Positions 11,207-24,185 of a stretch of 64,000 nt of DNA are shown piece after piece. Both the position numbers and the translations under genes were made by a program. Numbering within the stretch: the stretch's first letter is position 1; every line of letters starts with the position of its first letter. The notes beneath the pieces were generated by a model. It made no database searches and was not told the origin of the DNA. It saw only the letters and a program-made list of their open reading frames with translations. The stretch is from Otis tarda (lineage: Eukaryota > Chordata > Aves > Otidiformes > Otididae): NCBI GenBank assembly GCA_026413225.1, contig CM048576.1, positions 3,728,501 to 3,792,500 of the forward strand, read 5' to 3'.

Positions 11207-14200
11207 AAACTGTTTTCTTTTCTTCCAAGTATGTAAAAGGCCTTTAATGCCTATTTAGCTACATGTTTTATTTAACATTGCTTATTATCCACTGAAGTCA
11301 TTGTCGATACTCATAGAAATAGATATTTCCTCCTTAAAAATATATTTAAGTCAAATTTGTAATTCTGCTTTGCTTTCAAACCCTTCCACCCTGATGCACA
11401 ATATAGAGGAAATGGTTAAACGATAAACGTTTTGCATGTTGAATTCACGAAGTGACCACACAAATGCTGCCTTTCTGCTTAATTATGTCTTGTGTTGGGT
11501 AGCTTTCCTGCTCTCTTTATAGAGCTTCAAAAATAATTAGCAGGGTATGTAATAAATAATTGAATTTTATCTTTAATTAGTCCTTCAAGTGTTATAGAGT
11601 GTTATAGAACACAGATAAGTGTATGTACATAAAAAGTGCGTGTATAGTGTGCGTGTACACATATATATGTTATATGTATTAAAAAGGTAGGGGTTAGTCT
11701 GAGCATAAAATCTGTAATCACTCTTTCTGAAGTTGGACCAGTCCCAAATTCATTGTTCTTCAAAGGCAGGAAAAGGTAATTGCTTGTTATTTTGCCTACC
11801 TCATCTTTGCCATTTGAATTAACCCAAATTAATTCCTGAAATCTCTGGCCTCATACCTTTTGGTTAGTGAGCACGTTTCTGCAGTGAAACTCGCAGTATT
11901 GCGATTTTTTTTTAAAAAATCTGAGTATTTTTCTGGTAATTGTATGGCTGTTTAAATAGCTGTAATTGAGGGTTGGGTTTTTCTGGCTATTTTATAAAAG
12001 GATTTTGGGTCAGGTTTTGCTTACATTGGTCAATTTGCTTGTTAAAGGTGAGATATGTAGTAAAATAGGTTTTATTGGCCATGTGGTATTTTAAGTACAT
12101 ATCCTCCTTGCTTGGGGTTTGAATCTCTGATTGTTGAATCTTTTGTCCTGGAGATCAGAGAAAAAGGAAAGAGAGATAGCGGAGAAGAAAGATAGAGTGC
12201 ACTTAAAAAACGGGGGGAAAAAAATTCCTCACACGGATTCTAATGCCAGCTCTGTTTATTTTCATTAAGTGTGTCATTGGCGTTGCACCCAGCCTGCAAG
12301 GGTGAGCAGCGCTGAACTTTGGAAGTTCACTTTGTGCCCCCCCCCAGAAAGCAGAAATCCCCGTGTTGCTCTCGTCTCCGCTGGAGCTTTCTGTCTACAC
12401 AGACTCCCACATGGGTAAGGGATACGGGGGGAAATAGGCGGTTGCGATGGCACCAAATCAAAGGCAGATCTTTTCCTTAGCTGGGAAAGGCTCCCGAGGA
12501 CACATCCTTACCGTTTCAGAGTCATGCACCCAGGGCGCTTTGCCGCGCGGATTTCTCGGTTTTATTTGCGGCAGCAGCCTAACAACAAAAAGAGCTGGGA
12601 GAGAGGGAGGTGGCACTTAAAGCGTGTATTAATGCGCTGGTTCCTAGAGCCACTTCTGAACTTTTTACTTTTTACTTTAATAACGCCGCAACACCAGTGT
12701 TCATTTCCTGTTCAACCTCGGCCCTACCTTTTGATTTTTAAACCTCCCTTAGGCTAGTGGTTTCGGCGGACAAAGAAATGAACAGGCAGAAACAATTAAA
12801 CTAGCAGATACAGTGAAAACCAACACCACAGCACTTTCGCAGAAATTGCAGTGTATGAACGAATTCTGTCCTGTATTTGATGTTTCAACAGTCAGTCTTA
12901 TTCTTGCAGTTTCTTCCAGCCTTCCTCTCGGCTAAAGGAATTCTGCTCTCCCTTAGGACCTCATAAATACATAGAGGCACTGGAAATATTTTTCCTGTAT
13001 ATTAATATTACATGATAATCTCATTGAAGAAAAATAAAATGCTAGATCTAGATCTTCTTAACTGCAAAATGGCTCTTTAAATCCCTTTTAAATGTTCGCA
13101 TATGTCTTTATGAAAAATTGGAATTTGGAATGTTTATACAGCTCTGAATAGTGCAAGTGAATATCCTTAAATTAGCTTTTCAAGTTGATTTACAGCCTGA
13201 AAATTCTGTAACAAGACACGAGTGTTATCTGTTAAGAAAGGAATAGGTTTTTCTGTTATTGTCTGTCTGTGTGTCTTTGCTGTGAAACAAAATGGAAGCC
13301 AAAATGCCAGCTATAAAATGAACTTTCAGGAGGAGAAAAGACTATGTGGGAATTAACGAAGAAGGAATTATCTTACCCCAAAATTAAAATTCTGCTTGAT
13401 TGTAAAATAAAAAAGTATTTTAACTAAGATTTATTGATCAAATCTTACAATACAAGGAAATAACCAAGTCCCTGGGAGCTGGTATTTGTTTTACTTGAGA
13501 AAGGACTAAACATCTACCAGATCTAATTAATTGGTTCTGTCTATTGATGTGTGTATCATTTATCTCACTGTCTTTCCAGGCTCTTATTTTGTGCTTATAT
13601 TCCTGGTACCCAAGTACGTGATAGATCAGAAAATAAGGGCAGCGGGACAGAGCTTTATGTGTTTCTGAGCACTTTCGACACTATGTTCTAATTCGGCCAC
13701 AAAAAAAAAAGCTGTTGACTGAAGCTTCAGTTGGGTGGATGGAAGTGTGTTTGTAGACGGTAAGGCCGTAAGAGACCCTCGTAAACAGCTTGTCTGGCCT
13801 CTCCATAAGTGAAGCCGGGGAGCCTGGCTCAGCAAACTCCACATGCAGTGTTTCAGCAACTCCTTCAGCTTTATTTGTGCTCCGGCACACGGGGAATAGT
13901 TGGTCCTCTGAAGCCAAGTTCTTAAAGCACACTTGGCACGTCCTCTGGGTTTGAAGTCACCCTCAATCTCCAAAATAAGTGTAAGTTGGAGAGATGCGTT
14001 CTATGGGTCTGACTGAATACAAAGCCCTGCCCTGCAGTGCAGGAGGGAAGCCCGTGCAAACGCTCCCAAGCCTCTAAAAATTGGCTCTGGAGGTGAGGAG
14101 GGCTGCTGCGAGGTCTTAGAGGAGGCTGCTCTGTGTGAGAGCCAGATGGAGCTTTTATTGAATCCAGCCTTTGGGTATCGACACAATAAAACACCTCCTG

Positions 14201-14210
14201 TAAACCAAAC
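11207..14210. other. Non-coding stretch, AT-rich with one CpG-bearing patch
   Basis: Contains a TG/TA-rich stretch at about 11636-11680 and a local rise in CpG at 12490-12570 (accgtttcag, ccagggcgctttgccgcgcg). Overlapping minus-strand open frames at 13626-14194 are at most 115 codons. At 13580-13620 the phrase attcctggtacccaagtacg weakly recalls the distal part of a MIR-like SINE. No gene recognised. Confidence 0.5.
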
Positions 14211-14280
14211 TCTTTCTCTTTCCCTTCTCTTTCTTTCTTTCCCCCCCCCCCTCTCTCTTTCTGTCTTTCCTCCTACTGCA
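14211..14280 (+). repeat. Pyrimidine tract leading to an AG
   Basis: A CT-rich tract with C11 at 14241-14251 ends in tcctcctactgcag at 14280-14281. As a splice acceptor it would be strong. The segment after it is open in one frame for 31 codons (ENLKNVMSRPKLWHRT at the start) before a stop at about 14375. That length is unremarkable by chance, so I annotate the tract only. Confidence 0.7.
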
Positions 14281-14730
14281 GTGAAAATCTGAAGAATGTT
14301 ATGAGTAGACCAAAACTATGGCACAGGACATGCTTATCTAAAGTTCAGTCAGCACAGAGTGACTCTCCTACCTTTTGAATCTGTCTGAAATTAAAATGTC
14401 ATGGCTCGGATTCCCACTTTTGCTCATGATGAGTTGTATCCTGTGCTACAAATCTTTCCTTCCAGTGACCAATGCCTTTCTGAAAGTGAGGTGCCGTTGT
14501 GGGATGGCTAGAGGAAGGCTCATGCTGTTTGTCTCCTTGCTCCATGTGTATATAAACTGTATACATTTCTGCACTAGTTTTGCATGTAGAATCACTGTTT
14601 TCAGTGCCTCTGCTGAAGGTTGAAGTCTAGCTCTGAGGAAGGGACTCTGATGCCAGCTTTTCTAAGTCCTATTCCAGAGGTCACAGCTGTGATCTTCCTT
14701 TCCACTCTGGAGGCGCTGGAATATTAACAC

Positions 14731-14750
14731 TTTTTTTTTTTTTTTTTTTT
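14731..14750. repeat. Poly-T (T20)
   Basis: Twenty T in a row, the longest homopolymer in the window. No retroposon body recognised next to it. Confidence 0.9.
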
Positions 14751-17700
14751 CCCAGTTAGTTAAAATGGAGTGAAAGCAAGTCAAAGATGTAGCTGGAGGG
14801 TTGAGGGGCATGTATGCAGGACAGTGTGGTGATAGTGGCTTCTGTTGAACACTATGAAAGTAGCCCAGTGGTACCACCTGAACAGCTTAGTGTGTCAGGA
14901 AATCCAGAATCTCGCTGGGATTATTTGCATCAAGCAAGAAGTATTAATTTTTACCTATTTTTAGTATTTCTCTCTGATGTGTGACTTAGCATTTTAGTCT
15001 CTGACATTATGACCTCCAGATTTTAGGTGTACCTTTCAGCTACTGCCGTGGGATGGGTATGACACAGAGCTCTGAGGAATTGATATCTGCTACGGAATAT
15101 AGTTTTCCATTAGCGGAAGGGGACATTGCCCATGCCCCTAAGGACTGCACTTGTTTTTACTCACTTCCCACCTGTATATTAACTCTGGATCCAACTTTCC
15201 TTAGGTCTCTGTGACTTGAAGTTGTACTTTTCATGCACCGTCAAGGTGGTGGAGGGTGGTAGGGAGGGTTTTTGTGGCAGCTCCTATGTTAGAACAAAAG
15301 AGAATAAAGCAGCCACTGGAATTCCCTTTCTGCCGAGCAGGTACTGAATTGCCATCAGGCGTGAAAACTGGGTTATTTGTTTCCTGCTTGCAGGGGCAAT
15401 TGTAAGACATGTACTTCATTGGCAAGTGACCCTGCCTACAGCTACCCACGAAATGTCTGAAGTTAGAAAGTGCTAGTGAAAGGTGGTTCTTCTGTAGTTC
15501 TTCATTATAGTAATATTTTTTTTCGCATAAGAACTGATGGCTATGTCCACTAATTAAGGATTTCGGACTTAGGTACTTGAATGATCCATTGTAAACCATG
15601 AATAGCAAATGTAAAGTTGCAAAGCTCTTCAAATACCTTTGTACTGTCAGAAACAGCTTTAAAAGCTGAAATAAATCTTTAAATAATTTTCCTGTGTCAC
15701 ATCAAAACCAACGAAGGATCATCTGTGTCCATATGGTGGACAGCACCTTTTTTTGGTTTTGTTAAATCCATAGAAATACCTTAGTTTACATATGGATAAG
15801 CAGATTTTCTAATTTTTTTGTATTCCTCCCAGGGCAGTTTTTAAGCTTAATTGAATTAATACAACTAGGGAAATCTTATTTCTTATAGCAGGACAAACCA
15901 AATGGCCCCATTCGAATATTCACTTCTTTCTTTTCTTCACAATTTAGATCAAGATTAAAAATTTCGGAGTAGGGAATTGATTTAATCATTAGGTGTAGTG
16001 TATTGACAGACTAAATATCTGCAGCAGTTTAGTGAGGCATCAGTGGGTCTTTGCGATCTTTTTTCTCCATTTAATCTGTAAAAACTAAATGCTGCTTTGT
16101 TTCATTATAATTTAAGTGTTTTGGCAAGGACTTCAGCCAGATTTTACAGCCTTTCCACCTTTTCCCTCAAATTCCTGTAATGAGACTGTTTTAGAAGCTG
16201 ATATCTGATTATTCCTCTATTAGTTTCCCCCAAAGCATGTCTTCTCAGAAGCAAAAGGTGATTAGAAAGACTAATGCTGCTGGCTTACCACACCCAGTAC
16301 AGTCACCTTTGAAAAGCTCCTGTTTAGAAAATGAGACAAAAGTCCAAAATTGGATTAAGATTTCAGTTGTGGGAAAACCTGAGATTATAAAAATGCCTTT
16401 AATGTTCTATTCTTCCTATTTGTTTCAACTAGATCAGCATAGACATGATACCATGGACATGCATAGGATAGATATTTCACACCACCAATAAATGGGATGC
16501 AGGAGCTTAAAGAAGTTAGAGCAGGCTTTTGCCACACAGCTGCTGGCTGCTAAATACTTCTTAAATTTTGATTTAATGACCAATATGGATTTGCATAGAA
16601 AAAAACAATGGAGGAAGGAAAAATGCTGAAAATCTCATGTGTGTGTGAATACCACTACTATAAATAACTATTTCCCCATGCACCACAAACAGAGTGTGAG
16701 CAGGGCTGTTTTGTCTGTATTTTAGCATTACTTTTTAGCATCAGCCAGGCTGCTGGTTTCAATCCTCCTTTTCTTCCTTGCCAAGCACTTTCTTTTTACA
16801 CTTGGTAGCAATGAGGTGTAGTATTGCTAGCTGAAGCATTCAGGACTCAAGTGTCAGGTGCCTAACATCGAGTCTTAAAACGATGAGAGTAGAAAAGGAA
16901 TACATGGGACTCATTGCCATCTAGGTTTTGAAAATGTTGATTCTTTTTGGGTTATGTTTTACACTATCTTCCTCCTCAACCAGGAGTGTTAAAGGCATCT
17001 TCTTTTTTTTCCTAGCCCCCATTTAATGAAAATATTGTCACAGGTTTCCATGATTTCAGGAACTGTGTTTCATGGCAGACGCTCTAAAAACTTTGTTAAA
17101 CTTGTGAGAACACAGTGGCAGGAAAACTCTGTTACAGAGAGTTAGATGTCCCTGAGCTGTAAAAGGCATTTATAGATTGTGGTTGAGGGACACAGGGTCA
17201 GATATTGCAAGTCTTACCTCATCTGTACTTAGCTGAGTCCCTACCGACACTGGTGGGAGCTCAGCTGGAGCGAGGAGATGAAGATGTGTCCTATTTAAAA
17301 GCTGAGACCCTGTCTTGTTGGCAGGGGGTTGTTTTGTTTAGTTGTTTTGATTTGGGAAGCGACAAGAGATAAACACTGCTCGGCGAAACAAAGGGAGCTA
17401 TAACCAGGCCGTGCTCATTACAAAACCATGATATTTAATGATGGGAATTAAACAGAGCAGAAAATACTTTTTTTTTTTTTTTTCCTAGTAGTTCAGGTGC
17501 TTTTTCCCTACTGCCTTTGCTGCACACGAGTCTGTGAGAAGCATTTAGATATATTCAATTCAATCTATGATTTTAGGGCAGGATAATTTCTCATCCAGTT
17601 TTAGAAAGGAAAGAAACCAGTCTTGTGTGGCAGAAAGCGGGTTTACCAAAGTGGGTTCTGATCTCAGTATTTCAACAGATATAAGCTCTTGTCTCAAGCA

Positions 17701-19851
17701 TTTCTGTCAGGGCCCCTTGGGAAAAGTGGAGGGAAGGCAGGAAAAACAAAAAGATACAAAGGCAATTTTAAAAATTACATTTTAAAATGCCTTTTAATGA
17801 GCAACTCTGCTAAAAGCACCTGTCATTGACTTCCAAATAAGTTGTCTTGAAGGTCTGGTGGATGCTTTGCAGTGGTTATTTGTGGTAGACTGTATTATGT
17901 ATAGTTCTGAGCACGCAGCTTCCAACAGAAATCCTACTGAAGCTCCTTGTGTAAATACAAGTTCCTCGTAGGAGCAGTAGATTTGGCCACCTATTCCGCA
18001 TGGGTGTAAATTATACCGTCCGAACCCTCTTGCTGATGGTAGGGACAGAGCAAGGTCCCGCTTTGCCTCGGCCAGAGCTGTTCTGACAGCAGACCCTTTG
18101 ACCAGCCAAACGTTCACTGTTGGCTACAAATGATAAGCACTTCCAAAAATCAGACCTTGCAGCTTCTTTGTTGGCTGAAGAAATGGTCACTTCCATATGA
18201 AACAACAGGAGAAAAAAAAAAAAAAGGGCAGACCTTAACTTCATTATTTTCATGTAATTCTGGAGAAATACTGTTAGCTGCAAATCTGTGATTATTCCCA
18301 GAACCCCAAGCAGCAGGGAAGGGACACAAAATCTTGATTTTTCTAAGCAATTTGATCTATAGCACAGGGAAGAGTGCTGAACATGCAGAGAATTATTGCA
18401 AAGAATTTTAGGAAACATTCTTCTCCTTCCCTGTGTCCTGTGCAAGTCTTGTCTCCAGTAACCCCTTTCTGAGGTTACTGCGCATGTATCTGTAGTCTGC
18501 CATGGAACAGATATGTTTAGCTCGGTTGAAGCACAGTGGAAAAATCAGAGTGTAGAGGGATTTTTGGTCTCATTTGAGCATACCTAGGAAAAAAAATATG
18601 CTTTTCTCTGTCTTTTTAGCATCTTAATGTAAAATAAACTGACTGAAAACTATGATGCTGTAAAACAAAGGAAAAAGAAAAGCTCTTAAAGGAAATGCTC
18701 TTAAACATAAGGATATGAGATAATGAAACGGGCTACTAGGATAAGCATATTTATTGGGTTTGTTATGTATCAAATGTAACAAAAGTAAAGTGTCTGAAGA
18801 ACTCCATGTGTGGTTCCTTCACACTCTTTGATCACACAATTCCCCCTTTAATTCAGATGCAGTAGAGCTTAAGTGGCTTCATTGATGTGTTAAGTGTGGA
18901 ATGATTTTTGTATAAAATAAAAAAAAAAAAAAGAGAGACCCCATTATGTGCCCAGAAAAGCCTTGTGTGCACTTGTTTATTGAGACAGGAAGTCGGTTTC
19001 CCACACCGAACAACGGTGCCGAAACACTGAAAAATTGTGTAGGGAAGAAAAGTAAAGGAAACTTAATTTTCTACCTGGCAGAAATCGGCCTCCGGAGGAA
19101 GAAGTAGACAATGAGATTGGGCTTAAACTGAATAATAGAGTCTGATTGATTCTAGGAAAATGCTCCACACCATTTATATAGGGGGTTCATGTGCCGCTTT
19201 TGTTAGTAAAATGCAGGGCTTTGGTAGAAGCGTCTTTGTAGTCAGCCTGCTGCTTAAGTATTGCTTCCACTATTGCATTGCCCAGAGGAGAAAACACCCA
19301 GAAGAGCGGCTGTCAGGTAGAAACACGGTATTTAAATATATATTAAAAATAAAAGAACAGCGGACTACTTCTAGGTCATTTCTTAGGGGTTTGCCACTGA
19401 CAGAAATCTATGCGAGGGCCTTTTGAACAAAGCCTTGGATGCTGCAGCGGTGTAAATCAGGATAGTTTCTTTTATCCGAGACAAAGGAGCCACTCGCTGC
19501 TCCTGCACCTGACGGTCTAGGCCAGCCTTCCCGCACAGCAGCACAGCAAAAAATACCGTTTCTACAAGACCTGAATTTTAATATTAAAAAAGACCAAAAA
19601 AAAAAATAATCACATGGGGAGTTTTTTAGGCTGATAGTCAATATGTATTTACCAATACCTAGGAATCTGAACACGATTAATAACAGGCGCCAATATTCTG
19701 ATGTACCTCGGTCTCCTATTTGGTCACTGAGCATTACGGACTGAAAGTGAAATATTGAGTACGGGCACTTCTGGTGTTTTCAGAAGCAGCTGTAAATCCC
19801 CAGAAAGGTCAGAAGGGCAGTGGGCCCAGTGCTGTGGGCTCAGAGCCGAGA
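14751..19851. other. Non-coding stretch with several homopolymers
   Basis: About 5 kb without a recognised repeat family or gene. Homopolymers are T16 at 17468-17483, A13 near 18212-18224 and an A-rich run near 18918-18934. Two acceptor-like tracts (ending ttttcctag near 17016 and 17488) are not followed by convincing exons. Minus-strand open frames of 133 and 144 codons at 15231-15632 and 18011-18445 show no domain. Confidence 0.5.
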
Positions 19852-19982
19852 GTTTTAATGGGAGGAAACAAACCCAGGCTCTGAGGGGCAAGAATGGCAC
19901 AGACCCATCAAGTGACTCACCAAGGGTCACATAATTCGTTGGTAGCAGAGACCAGAATAAATACCAGAATTTGCAGGTTCTG
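19852..19982 (-). mobile_element. MIR-type SINE remnant
   Basis: The plus-strand text shows the reversed MIR order: ttttaatgggaggaaaca ('tttacagatgaggaaact'), then ctgaggggcaagaatggcac, then aagtgactcaccaagggtca with cataattcgttggtagcaga ('aagtgacttgcccaaggtcacacagctagt'). Next comes gaccagaataaataccag ('gccgggattcgaacccag'). Four ordered blocks make this a good call. Confidence 0.68.
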
Positions 19983-21184
19983 TGTTTCGCTCAGTTTCAT
20001 ATTTCCCAACTTTTCTCTTGTTTTATTCAGCAAATAATGAAGTCTTCTACCTCTGCCACCATAGCGTGCTTTTGTGCTCGGTGCTGAGGTCCTTTTTTGC
20101 TTTGGAGGCTTGTGAAAATGTGCAGTTTCCTAGACTCTGATGCCAAACCCGAGGCTATTCAAAACAAACAAACACAAAAGCCCTCCAAAATGCAGACTGG
20201 ACCTTTGTAAATATTACCCTGAGGTGGATTTGTGCAAAATGGTCACAGGGAAAGGACACCCCCATCCTTGTGCCCCGGACCGGCGGGTTTGCGGGACCCT
20301 GGTGACAGCAACCATCAGAGGCTCTCTGCATCCCTCCTGGGGGGAGAAGCGCTGCAGAGCACTTGTTCCTTTTACCTGAACGCCAAACCTCCCTCACAAA
20401 TGTGTGTACTTACACGTAACGAGGAGGAATCCGAACTTAAGTGTTTTTTACCGGCCTCTTTAAGGCAGGACTTGGAGAGAAACTGCATTTTCCTAACACG
20501 CATGCACTCTCCCACTGCCACAATACTGCTCTCCCCAAGCCTTTTCCAGCCTGTATAAAACTCTTCTTCCTTTCAGCACCATCTCCCCACACCCAGCACA
20601 TTCCTTTCATGTGCACAGACCGATGGCCTTATCTCTCCCTCTCGCCCTAATTATGAAATGTGTGGTATGTTGCTGCTTCATGAGAACAGAGAGAGCTGCA
20701 ACTGGGCAGAAGTTAAAGGACTCTTCTTGTTGCTCGTCAGGCAAGCCAGGTTCAGGGTAAACTGTCAGTCCTTGATTTGCGGCTTTTTAAAAATTTCTCT
20801 TTCCTTGAGAACCAAACAAAAGGAAAATTGAAATGATAGCTAAACCCGTAAGCTGTATCTTGCTCATAAGGATAAAATAGAATCATAGTACAGAAGGGCT
20901 TAAGGAAGGTTGTTTGCACTGAGCTAACGTTTCCAGCACCGGATATGGGTCCGAAGCGTTTGTACATTTGTTTGTCACACCCAACAGACACTGAGACAGC
21001 ACGGAGGATGCTGAGCTCGACCTGGAGCTCCAGCTGTTTCGGTCTCAGTGCATCTTGCCATCAGCGTAGGTCAGCACAGATATTTCTCTCTGTTCTTGAG
21101 AGCTGCAGGACCTCAGTACTTAGCAGGAGGCTTTCTGTGTCTGGCAGGCATGTGGTCCTTAAAATGCAACTGTCAGACACTTTG
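19983..21184. other. Non-coding stretch
   Basis: Overlapping open frames on both strands (up to 108 codons) but no splice or domain evidence. The phrase atagaatcatag at 20877-20888 recalls a reversed CR1 terminus but the flanks do not support it. Confidence 0.5.
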
Positions 21185-21296
21185 CAGTGGGATTTTCAAA
21201 GCGGATGACTACTGGCTTATGTCTGCTTCCACCAAAATTGTCTGTAGCAGCAAGACAGCTAGACCAAGATACAAGCGCCTTTTGAAAATCGCACTG
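21185..21296. mobile_element. Ancient palindromic MITE-like element (gggattttcaaa type)
   Basis: Left end cagtgggattttcaaagcg (21185-21203) and right end cgccttttgaaaatcgcactg (21276-21296) are inverted complements over about 19 bp with one mismatch and two extra bases. About 70 bp of unrelated sequence lies between. Termini of this kind (gattttcaaa ... tttgaaaatc) occur in short non-autonomous elements common in sauropsid DNA. It has no coding capacity. Confidence 0.55.
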
Positions 21297-23487
21297 TGAA
21301 ATACTGTACATCTGAGAGCTACATCTAAATTGTGCAGAACCTCCCTCTTCCCCAATTATTTAAAAACATAAGCTGTACTGCGTTAGCCTGGTCATCCGTT
21401 CAAAAAGAGGAACGTATTCGTGACCTGCCGTCAATTCCTGCTCCTCCTGACCCTCCCCCTATCCCCACTTTGTCAGCCCTTAGTGAACCAAAAACTGGCT
21501 TTTCTGATTTGAATCATGATTCAGCCTGATGCGATTTGAAATGCCTGAATTCTTAACCCCCTGCATGATGGGATTTTATCTAATGGAAATGCCAGCAGCC
21601 TTTAAGTCAGGCATAGCAGCGTCTTGCCAGCCGCTATACCCAGCGTGCTAAATAAATGATAAATATTGCTGCACATATGTTACATCTGTCAAAAGTCTCA
21701 GCATCACGCAATCTTCACGTGGCCTTTATAAGGTGATGAAAGGAGGAAAAACAACAACAAACCCCAATGCAAACATCAGATAGGCATTAGACGCTGTCTG
21801 CCAGTGCAAATAAAATATCCTGTTAGTGAAACGTGCTTGTAAGGAAGGGGGATGTCTTTTATGAGGTAAGGCAAAGAGCTGAGAACAGTGGACACACTGC
21901 GGATTCAGATTCTCTCCATGAGGCCAGGTAGCCCCCAGCTCTGCTGTGCCCTTATTCTGCGGTCGGTGTGGTGCCGTTACTATTTTCTTTTTAAGAGGTC
22001 TTGGGTTCTGCTTTTAAACACCAGGTTCGGGCGTGGGAGGAGAAGGGAAGGTGGAAAAAGAAAACTCTTAAAGATCTTAGGTACCAATGTTACTTCTAAT
22101 TGTTAGATGTGTTGTCCCACATCACACCGAAACATTTCAGCCTGCTGAAGGTTGGTGTATACTATTTTCCTCTTCCTCAAGGCAGGAATTTTTAGTGGCT
22201 CTGGCTGTAGAAGGGGCATTTGGACAGGCACAGAGAGCACGCAGGCAAGACTGTGATCAGACTTAACACCACTGTTCAAGAACGTGCAAATTCCTTGCCT
22301 ATCTGAGGATTGTCAGGGTTACCTCCAAGGGCACCCCACTTGTCCAAAGGCCTTGTTCTGCCCACAGGAAGGGGAAAGCAGGGTGAGGGTGAGCAGAGGG
22401 AGGAGAAGGCTGTCAGTATGCTGAGCCGTGGCCCCGCTCCTCTGCACCAGCTGGATGCTGGGGAGGAAGGATGCTGAAGTGCTAACGCATCTTCCTTCCC
22501 TCCAGCAGGAATGAGTCGCTGCGGAGGAGCGGATCCTCAGAGGAGCGTTTCAGAGGCAGGGTCCCTCCTGAGGGGAGGAGCGGAGGGGAGGTGGGGCTGC
22601 CTCACCTCTTGCCCAAGGCTCTGCCTAAGGGCAAAATCTCAGCCCAAGAAACATATTCCTCTCTCTCCTTCCCTCCTTAAAAATAAGGGTTATAGTGGCA
22701 TTTACCTTGAAGTCTACTAAAAAACATTGAACTCCCAGAGTGTGGCATGTGTGTTTCCTATTAAGAAAGCAGTTCCAGACTAATAACCATTTTTAATGGC
22801 TGTTGTTGTGCTTTCCACTAAATGATATCAGCTATTATTACATGAGAAAGGCAAAGAAGCCTGGAAAATTAAATGAAAGCCTTCTGTGGAAATTTCAAAG
22901 GCGATCAAAGATGCTCCCCTGCTTTTGCTTGAGCCCAGGTGGAACATTTCCAGTGAAACGCAGGGAACCCTTGGAAAAGCATTTCTGCGGAAAGCGGGTA
23001 TAATTTTCCCTTTCTTTCTTTGCCTTAAGTCAAGTAACTGTTGGAAGCCAGATGATTTGCTTAATACAAATGAGAAAAGAATCAGGTCCACCAAGGCTTA
23101 GGAAGGTCAGTGCAACTGCCTGGACAGTGGTGGAGGGCAGGAGGAATGGTGTTTGGTCAGTCATTTGAGCAGGAGAGCACACACATGAAAATCCCAGCCA
23201 GCTTAACTGGCTTGAAGTAACCTTGGAAATGACACATTCATCGTTCCTCACTGATAGGGAATGGTATTGGTTGCCACTTAAAATCGGCATGTACTGACAT
23301 CTAGTTTTCTCTGTGTTTGCTCCTCCGTTCTGGTGGTGTGGGTGTTTGCAGGAGTGAGTGGATGTGGCAGGTCTTGTAGCCCATGGCTGCGACACCCGCC
23401 CGTTCTTGTGTAGTGCGGAGCAGCTGAGTGGTGGTTTCCCGGCAGAGCCTGGGATAAAGTGTAAAGCCAAGGTCTCTGTTGATGAGG

Positions 23488-23556
23488 CTCTGTCACTCAG
23501 AGGTAACACAGAATTAGAGATCAGGGCAGAACTTGAACTATTAAACTCTGCTGGGC
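23488..23556 (-). mobile_element. Weak MIR-type SINE remnant
   Basis: The plus-strand text ctgtcactcagaggtaacac, agaattagagatcagggcag and aacttgaac parallels 'cttgctcaaggtcacacagcaagtcagtggcagagcaggaattgaacc'. It is short and decayed. Confidence 0.35.
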
Positions 23557-24077
23557 ATGTTTGCATCTGATCTAATTGTATAGACTTGTCGGTGCTCCAC
23601 AGAGGAAATAAATGCTCCTTGTAGGATGTGATTTATCTTATCCTAAAGTGCGTGTACAAAATAGATCAGATGACTTGTACCCTAAATACGGCTGTTTCTC
23701 TCCTTCAGCTGTAATAGGAACCAAGGATGACTAGGTCTAAGAGCAAAGAACTTACCTTGGGAAACAATAGGAGGGAGAGCCAGGGACAGGTTTATTGACC
23801 TTCACAATGTGTTTCAAATTAGTTGTAGGCTATGACTGTAAGTTGAGAAAAATTCAAACGAGCCTGATGGTATTGAAGCAAGTCAAATTTGGTTGAGGCC
23901 AAATGGTTTGTAATTTAGTTTAAGACCATGACTGTGAGTCTTAAATCCCCAACAGTAGGTCTTGCTGGCATATTGGGCATCTACTAGTAACATGGCAGGG
24001 CAAGCAGAGGGTTTTATCCTCAGGGCTCCATCCTACCAGGTTTTGATCTCCACAGACCTCCCACTACTCCTGTGGGA

Positions 24078-24185
24078 AGTGAAAGTGCCCAGCACTTTGC
24101 AGGATCTAACCCTAAGGATGGGCTGCACGCTCACAGGGATGAATCTTCTTTGTCCCATAAACTTCAACGGAGTTACCTCCATTTA
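24078..24185. mobile_element. Possible ancient palindromic repeat fragment
   Basis: The stretch gaagtgaaagtgcccagcac, then tttgcaggatctaaccc, resembles the 'ggtgctcagcacctttgcaggatcaggccc' end of an old sauropsid repeat. The downstream cataaacttcaacggagtta resembles its 'cattgacttcaatggagtta' centre. Tentative. Confidence 0.4.

Noticed and set aside
20877-20915. Reversed CR1-like terminus (atagaatcatag)
   Set aside because: Twelve bases match the reversed CR1 end but the following sequence does not continue into the CR1 body.
23030-23566. 178-codon open frame, minus strand
   Set aside because: Overlaps a MIR-type remnant, has overlapping frames on both strands and no recognised domain.
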